A stretch of 64,000 bases of DNA, taken from NCBI GenBank assembly GCA_000310025.1, contig FN649741.1, positions 5,809,775 through 5,873,774 on the forward strand, in the 5' to 3' direction. This document shows, piece by piece, positions 37,401 to 48,400 of this stretch (within the stretch, counting starts at the first letter, position 1; every line of letters begins with the position of its first letter). Position numbers and translations under genes: made by a program. This DNA comes from Ectocarpus siliculosus (taxonomy: Eukaryota; Sar; Phaeophyceae; Ectocarpales; Ectocarpaceae). The notes beneath the pieces were generated by a model, which made no database searches, was not told the origin of the DNA, and saw nothing but the letters and a program-made list of their open reading frames with translations.

Positions 37401-39367
37401 CTCATCGTGCTGCTACGTTATTTGTCTGCATGGCTCTCTGGTTTCAAGACCTAGAACGGAGGTATCGTCGACATGTGCCCCACGCAGATAGACGGCATGG
37501 GAACAATCTCGTGCGGTTGGCTTAGGAGACGAATAGAAACATCCCTGGGAGGGGACAAGACAAGAAATCCCTGAGTCGAATAATCAACGGAGATTTTGTT
37601 CGACCGAGGGGGACGATTCAGTTCTTCCCCTCCCGGGGATCATTCAATATGTTCCCGGGGACACAACAATCAATTTTCAACTTTCGATCGAACGAAATTC
37701 TCAATTTACTCAGCCATTCGTACGAGGCGAGCGCTCTGTACGTGGTTGCTGCCCCGGTGGAGCAGGGGTACACCGCGCGTTTCTGACTACTAACAGTGTG
37801 GCGGATTTGAGCCTCGATACCGATGAAAAACAAACAGCGAAGGTGAACACAAAAATCCCTGGCAAGGCTTGCGGCATTCGCGAGGCGTTGCGATCATCAG
37901 CGAACTTGGCAGGCGTTGGCGCCACGTTACTCACAACCGCCCAACACTTACCCGGCAAACATCCTGCGATACACAACCAAATCCGCAGTATTTTTGCGTT
38001 CTTCTGAGAATATCATGTGTTCGTGTCAGGAACGTGCAGTTGCTATCGACCCTTGAGATAGCAGTAAGTCCTTCCCAGATTAGCGGTGGAGGGTGCAAAA
38101 CCAAGGTTGGAACAATGTCGTGCGGTTGGCTTCCCACACTCGGTGCATTCGGACACGTCCCATGATGACCTTAGTTAGGACATTTGCTACATATTTCGTC
38201 GGCTAAGGGAAAGCCATTGGCAGGTAGCGTGTCTGGACCGCTTCCCAACAGGAAGACCTATGTTGTCAGGGGATCGACCTGGTCAATCAAGGGCCCAAAC
38301 AGGATGCCTTTCACCTCTGTGGTAACGTGTAGCCGTTCAGCGATGCTGCGGTGTTTCCCGGCCATCGGGGTCCTTGGGGGTTCGACGGGCGTCGCCAATC
38401 ATATATGACTTTTGAGTATAATCTCGTGCATACAAGGGCGTCGCCTGATAGCAAGTCGGTAGGATGGTAATCAATGTTGCAGACAACGTGAAGGTGCGGA
38501 CAGCACGGTCTTTGGGCTGTGAATAATACCGTCCGGCCCAAACCGAGCAATGGCTGAGGATAAGGATTGTAGCCTTACAAATTCCCTCTTCGGCACATCG
38601 TGCTGGCACTGTGTTCAGGATTACACTGTTCGTACACCTTGTTGGTTTCGCATGCTAGAACGGAGGTATCGCATACATGTGGACACACAGAAAGCAGCGC
38701 CGAAAGAATTCGCCACACGGCCGACCTTGCCTTTGCCCGTCCCTCGAGTTGACCTGGTGCCTCTGTCACCGCTAATTTAAGTCGTTGCGGTCGTTTGGAA
38801 CAGGTTCACGGCGGGGACTGCTTGAATTGAGAAGAACTACGCCGAATAGCTGTGTCGACGTTTTGACTAACCTTTTCCCTACCCTTATCACTAACGCCGC
38901 ATTCTGAAAGCCAGCCTCATTTTCCGTTCTTTTTCGGACGATATGCTGTCGTGTCTTGTCTAAAATAGTATGCGATCTTAGCACATTTTCGACCGACATG
39001 AAAAATACAATTTGTTTGTTTGTTCTGTGCGCACGTCAGTTTACGCTCACTCCCACCGTTTTGGTTCGCCGGGCGTTGTTGATTCAGCTCCACACTTCTG
39101 GGTACGAGGCGATGTAATTGATTCGATCACACATGAGACACACCAGACACCCCACTATCTGCGCCCTCTCCCTCCCCGTTTGTGTGTGTGTTGTCGAAGG
39201 CGTCGGTCTAGGGGGATGGGGGTAATCGGCGGTGGGAGTGGCGCCATCACGTACGAGTGGGTGGGGGAGCAGTGGCTGGCGTCGTGGCTGTCGGAAGAGA
39301 GAGTCGTCGAGGCGATTCTCGGAGACTCGGCTGGTGTCGGGCAGTCCGAGACGGCGGATGACGCTGC

Positions 39368-39400
<33 letters not shown>

Positions 39401-42400
39401 TGCTGCCGCCGCCGCCAAACACGGGGATGGGCCGCAGGGTGGAAGGAGCAAGGGCGATCACCCCGTGAGTGTTGGTTGTCACGATACAAGTGCGGGCAGT
39501 AGATGGTGATGCAGATGACGCACGTGATGTAGCGAGGCTCCACGCCAGGCAGGCTAGATGGCTAGCTGGGCCGTTCGCTGAACAACAAGTGAAGACGGCG
39601 GAGGGCTTGTCGTGGTATGCAGGAGATCAACCAAAGGACACAAGTAATGAAAACGATTCGGTGTATTCTGAGAAGGATACAGGTACGCGCGCAACCCACG
39701 GTACGCTCGTCAGAGCCGGTATCAGCGATGACGATGGCTATGGCTAGATGGCGATGGCGATGGTGGTGACTCTCCCATCGGTGACCCTCTTGCGCAACCT
39801 TGCCAGGTCATCCGCCATATACCTGTCTCACCGAAAACGACCGACCGTTGTGTGTGTGTTCATCCCATCAATTCTGGCCCCAGTCTGTCGTACCTGTGTG
39901 TGTCGCGTACCAGCTGGGGTAACTCAAGAGCTTTTTATTAATAGTTGTTTTATCTGCCCCACCTCTCCTTCCCCATGACAGGAGAAGAAGGGGCACGACA
40001 CTCACGTGGAGGTGCTCAAGAGGGCCGACGGACTTCTCTGCTTCATGGCGGATCACGATAGGCTGTCGGAGAAACACCTGGATCTGCTTTGGGCGGCGGG
40101 GATAGGACAGCCTGACGCCCAGGTATCTACATACATACATGCGCCCGCCGCGACTTGCCTGCACTTGCACAAGAAAGTAGCAACTACAGACGGCACGCAG
40201 TTCGCGTGTTGTTCCACGCACCCTGCCGTGCGTGCTACCGGTAGTTTGTTTTTTTTGTCGGTGCGTGCCGTTGAATCTATCGCCTGCCACGGCAGAGCCA
40301 TGTTGCGCTTCCTCGTCCCTTCCTTCTCTTCTCTTGTCGTTGACAAGACCCTTTTTCTGCTTGTGTGGTGATCCGTTCCGTCTGTGAAAGACAGGATTCT
40401 TTCTCATCAACGGGAACCCTAAAGGCTGGTGCTTGATTTTCTTGTGTTCTCGCGTCTGCATCTCCGACGGTTTCGCCTGTGCGCTCCGACAACCGACCCT
40501 ACTTAGGTGCGAGCGGTGTTCCGGCTGTTCGAACACCTCTGTCCAAGGCTGGACGGGGGGGGGCTCGACGTTCTCTACGGCCACCTTCGAGATATGCCGC
40601 CCCAGTACGAGGAGATGCACGTCCAGCTCATACACCGCTTCGCGGAGGCCGCCAGCGGGTGGGGCGCGCGGGGGGGGTCTGCGGATAGGGCGAACACGTC
40701 ACACGGTGCGGATGGAATACAGGCAGACGTGAAGGGCATTTAGTCTGTGGTATGAGGATGGGTACAACAGTGGCAGGGCGAGCCCAGTTACTTTCGAGAA
40801 AGAAAGGCAACGGTGTGCGAGGACAAGAAAGTCCGTTCGATGCTTTCAAATACGTTTCGACGCGTGGAGCGATCCAGGCACTGCGCGACCATTGCACCAT
40901 CTTCTCACACGGCGGTGCTTTGCCCTTCCTCCTGCCCGCGCTCGAACCTACTTGTTTCTTTCCAACGGCATACGTGATGTCGATGTTGCGTACCAGATGC
41001 CAACCCGCAGTCCATATTCGGGCGTGGCGGCAACGAGCTGCTGTGGGAATCGGTGCAAGATCATGCACCCGTGACGGCTGAGGTGGCAGACCAAGTGAGC
41101 GCCCAGCACACAAGAGTTGTTGCTGGTACACTGTGCACAGATAGACACGTAGCGCGTACCAGGCAGTTGCTTCATTGGTACACTATGTACGGTAGTGTCT
41201 ATGAGTCCTTTGTCATTCGCCAAAGCACTCCCTGTCGTGCGCATTCGCGGGGCGCTTTCCTTTTGACATGTAGCTGCCGAATCTTGAAGTGAGAGAGGGG
41301 GGCGGGAGTACTAGAACAGTGTGGGTACATTAGCATGGGCAATCATTGGGCCGTGTTGCTTCGTGTTTTCAAACAAGAGATAGCTGCGGTAGGACTATTT
41401 TTCGGGATGAACTTGATTGGTCTGTTATTGGAACATCTTGGCATGCCACAACGAGACCCTTGCATCAGTGAGCATCGCCAAGGTTACCACCATGGCAAGC
41501 ACAGCCTACCTCCTTCGCCCCGGACAGCAGCATGGCAGACAAGCGCCCCAACATTACCGGGGTCTGTGGTTAGCAACAGGAACCAAACGTCAACCGTATG
41601 TAAAGAGGAGCGCGACTAGCGACCAAGGCAAGCTACAGGGGAGTACCCTCCCCCCCCCCCCCTCAAGTACCAACTGTGTACCCCCCTTTTTTCGTCTCTC
41701 AGGCCTCGGAGGCGTTGGCTATCCTCCTTTGCCACCCATCCGGGGCGGATGGCGGCAACTCGTACAGCAAAGTTTCGCCCGGCGGACGGTTGCAAGCGGG
41801 GATGGGCTACCTTAGTGGCGGGAGCGGGGGCGGGGGCGGAGGTGCGGCCGCTACGGCGGCGGCGAAGGAAGGCGAGATTCACTGGAAGCGGCTAATGTTC
41901 TTCTTCGACATGTGAGTGGGAGGAACCGGTTGAGCGCGGTCGAAGTGCTGCAAGAAGGCGGGAGAGGGAGCGAGACCCAGGGGCTTGCCTGCCCATTGTG
42001 GTCATAACGTATTTTGGTACAAGTACCAACGGATAGCCGCGACTCTCCCTTTCAAACCAGGGACGGGGAGGTCTTCGTTGTGGTACCGTTACCTGCTACA
42101 TCTAGGCTATGATTTGATCACTTGTGCAGGCAACTAACTCAGCAGCGACCTTAACAACAAACACAATACTTCCGTGGTACGCGCACCTCCGCCGCAGGTG
42201 CTTAGAGAACGTGGAAGGTGGAAAGAGCGTGGCCCCGAGCCTGCGCCTCATGCAGCGCATCATCGACGCGCAGCCCGAGACCTCGACGAACAAAGCCTGG
42301 GCGAACGCGGTCGTCGGGGGAGGGGCTGCTGGCGGAGGCGTTGGCGGGGGGGGGGGGATCGGGGGCGCGAGAGGCGCGGGCGGTGCTGGGCGGAAGGACG

Positions 42401-45400
42401 AGATTTTGGAGACGCTGAACAAGGATCGCAGCCTCCTCAAGCTTCTCGTTGACGTGAGTGGTTCACCCATGCACCCTGATCTGTAGGTCGTGTCTACAGC
42501 GCGTCGTATGTAGGTGCCCGGCCGGGGTCGGGCTGGTTGTGTGTTGTTCGTTTCGAAATCCAAGTAAGGGGTGTTGGTGCGTAGAGGCGCCGTGCCGTTG
42601 TCGTTGGCCTCCTTGACGCACCTGTGTGTCTGCGGTTGATGGGGCCATCTGTCTTGTCTCGGGCAGTGCTCCTCTGTCGTCACATGGGTTCATTCTCTTG
42701 TGTGTGTAACCTCCTCCCGTACATGCTTGTGGATTCAAATTACTTTTCGAACGGCCCTCGATGGAATTTTCTCTTGCACGGCCATGAACCTTGCCTCCTA
42801 GACACCCCCACCCCCTTCCCGTGCGCTGCGGTGAGTACACACCACTACCCTAGCCCTCGGCATGCAACAGAAATATCGATTTTGCGCGAGAAAGCAGCAG
42901 GTAGCCATGCATAGTACACCGACGTAAACCTGACAGCGTTAGTGTCGTGCTTGCCCCTGCTCCTCCGGATGTATACAGGAACTCCTGAGGTACCGAGCGC
43001 ACGCGCAGACAGCAGCCACCCAAGAAGTCGGAGTTGCCACCGGCCTTGGAGATAGCCTCGGCAGCGCCGCAAGCGGTGGCAGCGGGGGCGGGGCTGCGGG
43101 CGCGGCGCGCGACCCCCTCTCCCTGAAGCTACTCGGGGCGCGCCTGCCTCACGGGGAAGCCCTGGAGATCCGGCTGGATTTCATCCGATTCGTGGTCTCG
43201 AAGTCGAATCTCGAGCTCACCTTCGGGCTGGTAGAGTTGCTCTGGAGAGACTTCCTGCAGAAGCCTCTCTGCGGTGCGTGTGTGTGGTTCTGGTCTACTT
43301 TTAGGGGCTCAGCGCTCGAAGATTTTGGTCTGGCTTGTTGCTGCTGCTGTCTCGTTGTGTGTGTGTTTGTTGTTAGCGTCGACCGCGCTCACCGGCTGAT
43401 CTGTGGATTTTAATCAGTCTCATGTGTGTGCGTGCTGTTAGTAGCGGCGATGCCTCGTCCTTGGAGCGATGTAGCTAGCGCACATCCCGGTAAAACCCCA
43501 ATCCTGCTTCCTCCTCCCTTGCTTACTATAACCACAAACACAACCCACGAGGATGGTGCTGGTATTTAGTGCTTGCGTGCGCCTTGCTAGCTCTGCAGCC
43601 GTCGTGTGCTGTCTCTTGCCTCGCTCTGTGGCATCATTTGTAACGGTCCCGGCGCGAATGTTTTGGTGCGTCTGTCACGATCTGTCCGGCCACAGCGACC
43701 GAGACGGAGATTTTCTTCGCGTGGATGCAGCGCACGACGCCGGTCGCCCGAGCCACGTCGTACGGTGTCCAGAGCGACCAGGACTTCTACACCATGTCTT
43801 CCACGGTATGACGGGGAGGGGGAGGGGTGGGAAGGGAGAGCTTGCCTCTACATGTTGATGAGTGTTGACGTTGGTCGGTGGTTGAAAAAGGTCTCGCCTT
43901 GTGCGGCGTGGACATGTAGCCCGGCGTCCACGCTTGTTTTTGTTGGGGATATGGTTGCTCGATTGTCGACGTGAAAGTTTTGGCTTTCGTTCTGTTGTGT
44001 TATCTTTGTCTTGCTGTGGCAAGCGGAAGGTCGAGCAAGCAAGACCACGGGCGCTGTTGATGAACGATTATTGGCATTGGATCAACAAAAATCACCTCGT
44101 CGAATCTAATCTACCGCACAGCATTCCCAAAGAATTTTTTCTCGGCGTGAGACGGCGCTCGTGTGTAGCCAAAACTCTCATTATATTGTCCGTTTGTAAG
44201 ACCCAAACGTTTCGGTAGCTCAGGCTCGCGTGAATTTGATGCCGCGCCTCGCAACCTCCCGTCACGACGATACTGTTAAGACACCACAACCATCTCGAAC
44301 CCTGCACGTTAACGTTAACTGATGTTGCACTTGCGCATCACGTCTTGTGCCGCGATCGCTGCTAGTCAGCAGTGTCGTTTAGATTTGGCGCGCAATCCAA
44401 AGCAAAAAAAACAGTACTTGCCCCAATCGGCGTTTGAAAAACGAAAGGTGGTGCACGAAGTGTTTCGACACCTCTTGTGCGAGGAGGGCGGGGTCGACTT
44501 CGGTTCGCTCGGGCCCAAGGGCTTCTGGTGCCTGTGGAGGTACTTGTCCGTGGTGAACATGGAGGCCAAGGCTCTGTCCGGGTCCACGGCGAGCAAGGTG
44601 CGAACGCGAACATCTACGGCGCCAAACACGACTCCACGGCATCTACGTCATAGACGAACGTCTGCGGTGTTACCGGCTGTTTTTGTTTTTTTCTTGCGTC
44701 TGGTAGGAGAGGTTACTGATCGGGGCGGGGTGTGTGGTACTTCGGGTTTATGGTGTTTTGGGGTTGGAGGGACTTCCTTTGCTAATCACGCGGCTACAAT
44801 AGCTGCGGTTGATCGTGCGCGACATCGACCTAGGTCTTGAATAGAGCCTGGGAATAATGGGAGCTTCTTTTCCTGCTTTGAGAATGTGTACGAAAGGAGA
44901 TGCAAGTTAGTTGCATTCCCGTTTATTCCGTGTTGCGCGTTTTATTTTGCCTTCTTGGTCTTTCAGTGTGTCCGAGGCACAACAATCCCCAGGTACCTTG
45001 GTGATCACCAGCAAGTAAAAATCTTCCTTACGATTACACCTCTCCGTACGGTCCACCCACCACAACCTCACTATGTCGATACACGTCCCTCCCGGCGATG
45101 ACGACAGAACCACATCGTGGTGCAAGACTTCTTCAGCATCCAGGGTCTCGACACCCTGTGGGAGGCTTTCGTTCGAAGCCGCCACCCGGCCGTGGTGAAG
45201 GACGCCGGCGACTTCCTGACGCAGCTGCACTTGCGCCTCAGGGTCCCCTCGGATAGGGTTAGCGACGTGTGGTACAGGCGAGAACCTCCCCGCCTTTTTT
45301 TTTTTTTCTGTGCTCGTTTTCGCTCTTGCTGGTAATTTGCTTGAATACGTATTGCACACTTGGGGGGAAGGGGACACCAAGGAATAAACGGGAAAAACCT

Positions 45401-48400
45401 CCCGTGTTTTTGTGGGAAAAGGGGAAAACCCGGGAACAGGGGGGAGGGAGATTCGATTTCCCCCCCCCCCCCCCCCCCTCACGCAACGGCTTCCTTTCCC
45501 CCTCTCCCCTGGGAGGTGGTGGTTGCGGTTTCGCAGTCGGGGAATGAAGGCCCTTATCTTATCGAGCAAGCAGAAACCAGCCCGACTCCGACCCGCTTGC
45601 CCCGCCTTGCATGCACCGCACCACTTGCGGTAAGTTTACCATCTTGTCGTTGTCGTTGTCGTTGTCGGTGTTGTTGCACGCAGCTTCGTGAAGAGGTGCA
45701 TGACCACCTTCGAGGTTGCGCTAAAGGTCTTCGACTCCCCCAGAGGCGGTGGCGATGGCGCAGCGTACGGGGTGGTGGCGTGCGAGCGGGTGATGCGGCT
45801 TCTGGTGAAGTTCCTGGATGAGGTGGACAGCCCAACGGGTTCGGCCCGCTCCTACGTGTCCGTCCAGACTCGTGATCCGGAGGAGGTTACCCTTAAGGTG
45901 CGACTACCCACCACAGTATGTGTCAGTTATTTTCCGTCAAGCCGCAGACAGAGGCAACAAAGACAGGGGCAAAGTCAAGCTGAGTCAGGGCCAGGTCAAG
46001 CCAAAATCGCGTAGAGTGATCGGACACGCGCACACACTGGGTTTTTTCTTTGGCGGCCGTTTATGGTGGCGTTTTTTTCTTTCTCTGCCTCGGGGACGGT
46101 TTTTGGTGGGGTCATGATCGTGATGCTCATCGTCTATTTTTTTGTTTCATTGAGGGAGAGTGGACTGTTTTTTCTAGATTGTTCGTTCGTGAAGGTTGCA
46201 ACAACAGCATCCACCAGCAGCACCATCGTCAACAAGAACGCGGATAATGACAACGATACATCATCGCCATCGTTTTTAACAACAACAACAACAACAACAA
46301 CAACAAAAAGAATGTCGTCACCCGACGGAATGACAGGTCGTCGTCCGCGGGGCGAAAGCCGGAAACGCCGTGCCCCAGAAGCGCGAGTTGTTCTACGACA
46401 TGCAGAGGTACCGAGTGACGGTCGGGGCTTTGAGGGGACGCGTGTCTCACGAGATGGCGCATCCCGCCAACCAGGCACGTAAAGTCTTCATCACTTCACC
46501 CACGGTGGTGTATACTAAAGCTATATTCCATTTGTTCTGTTGTCTGTTGGAGGGCGAGTTTTGATTGTACTTCCATGGTCTAACCCAACCGCTACATATG
46601 TGCGGGTTTTGGCGCATCCTTTTTGTGAGTGTGCCGACGCGGGAGCCTGGCGCCCCACCAGGTGTGCTCTCTCTCGTTGGGCAGCTTGAGATGCGGATTT
46701 TGCGATTGCCGTTCTCGTGGGCGTAGCGGGCAGTCCCACTGCCTCGCGAAACGCGAGCTGAGTTATCGCAGGATGTCATGTCATGTCATGTCATGTCATG
46801 TCATGTCATGTCATGTCATGTCGTGTCATGTCGTGGGGTTGACATGTCATGTCTTGGGGTCGGTTGTCGTTGGTTTTGTTGCCGCCGTGTGGCGAATGTA
46901 GAGGGAGGGAGGGAGGGAGGTATCGTGCGCGCTTAGCTCGGCCGAGTTTGCTGGCTTGAGAGTACGTTTGCGCCAGCTTTGGAGACATGTGCTCATGTAC
47001 GTAGCTTGCCAACGAGAGCCGTTTGCACGTGAAGGCTTGTGCCGTTTGAAGTTGTTTCTGAGACTCCGCTGGCGTAAACGGATACCTCGTTTGTCACCAA
47101 ATGTTCCAATCACCACATTCCAGCCACAGTTTTTCATGTGGTACGAAGTTTCCATAGTCTTGTCTCTACGCCCATGGTTTATTTTTTTGTGGGAGCAGGT
47201 GGCCCCGAGCATCTCTGATACGCTTGCACGTGCGCCCGCCCCTCCTGTCGCTGCTGTGGGGTCATCGTTACTATTGTTGTCGTTGTCGTTGTCGTTGTCG
47301 CTTGTGTTCAGGTGCGGTTGGTCTTCAGCCACAGGATGCTCTCGAAGGATCAGGTGGCGCTGGAAGCGGAGGGCGTGACGTCGTACTGCGAGGCCGTGCT
47401 CTTAGACAAGCCGGCCGACGACACGCGGGGGTATCGACCACTTGTGAGTAACCAGACTACTTGTACACCGACCTTGCAGTCGTGTTTGTGTACAGCAGTC
47501 GCATCCCTTTTGGAGCCCATGCGAACGACGGAACCTGTGTGTTGGAAGAGAAAGTCTGCAGAAAGATTATGCGCATATATGCAAGGTTTACGAGACACGA
47601 GAGGATAGCAGGGAGGGGGGTCTCTATGTGGGTTGATTTGGTGTTTTTAGGTGACCCAAAGTGGTGTAGTCTGTACTCGCCCCTCCGGTTACACAGCGGG
47701 TGCAGAGGGCAAGGGACAGCCGCTTTGTACAGTTAAGTAGGGTAAATATGCTTCGATCCGGTGTGGCACGGAATAATTATATTGATAAGCTTGCCTCGGT
47801 TGTGTGTTCGCATCGGAAATATATTCCATCATGTTTCGGCGCATGTGACGTGTATATTCCATCATGTTTTCGTGTTGTGATAAATGTCTTCAGCCTCGGG
47901 AGAAATCGACCCCGTGGGACTCGAAGCTGGCCAAGAAGATTCCACGCGATATCCTGGCAAACAACGACAACGACGGCTTCCTCCACATTCTCTTCAGGTA
48001 AGACAATCAGTCGACAGACAGACAGCAGTGAGTGGCGAATCCTACGGGTAAAGACTTTTGAAGGCATCGCAGCAGTAGCTTCGTTGCGCGATTCGACAAT
48101 GGCGTGCGATCAGCACTTGTTTTCAGCTAAATACTTTTTCCCTTATCGTGCCTGGCGGGTGCGTGTGGGAGGGGAGGGAGACCCTCGTCCTGTCTGTGAA
48201 CTCAACCCCCAACGTCCTACGATTGATGCGGCGGTTACTCTATGGTAGCACGCTTACGCTTAACGTTGGAGTATCGCGGGATTTTCTCGCTTCCTCCGTG
48301 AAAAGCTCTTTTGCCCTTGGTCTACACCCCAAACCCACCCGGATTATTATACTTTTTTGGCGATGCCGTTGTCTGCCGCCGTCTGGGCTGTTTGTTGCCG

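Larger units (their letters stand above)
34341..39199 (+). other. 4.9-kb repeat-filled intron of the USP gene
   Basis: It starts GTGATG after 34340 and ends at the AG before 39200. It joins an AG phase-2 end to a G, restoring Arg in [12 protein letters not shown]. It contains a TC microsatellite, a 65-bp inverted repeat around an N gap, and a mosaic repeat of about 3.6 kb. No coding exon was recognised within it, but the gap could hide sequence. Confidence 0.75.
31802..45271 (+). other. N-terminal helical-repeat region of the USP (15 exons)
   Basis: Exons 31802-32050, 32330-32668, 32952-33184, 33408-33549, 34207-34340, 39200-39464, 39982-40122, 40507-40705, 40997-41094, 41703-41911, 42198-42453, 42979-43273, 43696-43805, 44415-44597 and 45108-45271. 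Segments such as [66 protein letters not shown] and [20 protein letters not shown] follow the USP9X/USP24/USP34 armadillo-like scaffold, which binds substrates. Exon 32330-32668 has a Gly run and 39200-39464 a 17-residue Ala-rich run coded largely by GCT repeats. The donor at 45271 (GTACAG) was chosen because only it enters the next exon in phase 2. Confidence 0.8.
45684..47443 (+). other. Ubiquitin-like domain of the USP (three exons)
   Basis: Exons 45684-45897, 46337-46474 and 47312-47443. After a helical part ([29 protein letters not shown]), the strand [14 protein letters not shown] begins a beta-grasp pattern. It continues [17 protein letters not shown], then [21 protein letters not shown], which aligns with ubiquitin's TIxxLKxxI...RLIFxGKxLxDxxxL. 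USP9X-class enzymes carry a Ubl here. Confidence 0.75.

Noticed and set aside
39868-40635. 255-codon minus-strand frame
   Set aside because: Antisense to USP exons 39982-40122 and 40507-40705; no motif.
44907-45569. 220-codon minus-strand frame
   Set aside because: Antisense to USP exon 45108-45271 and includes homopolymer sequence.
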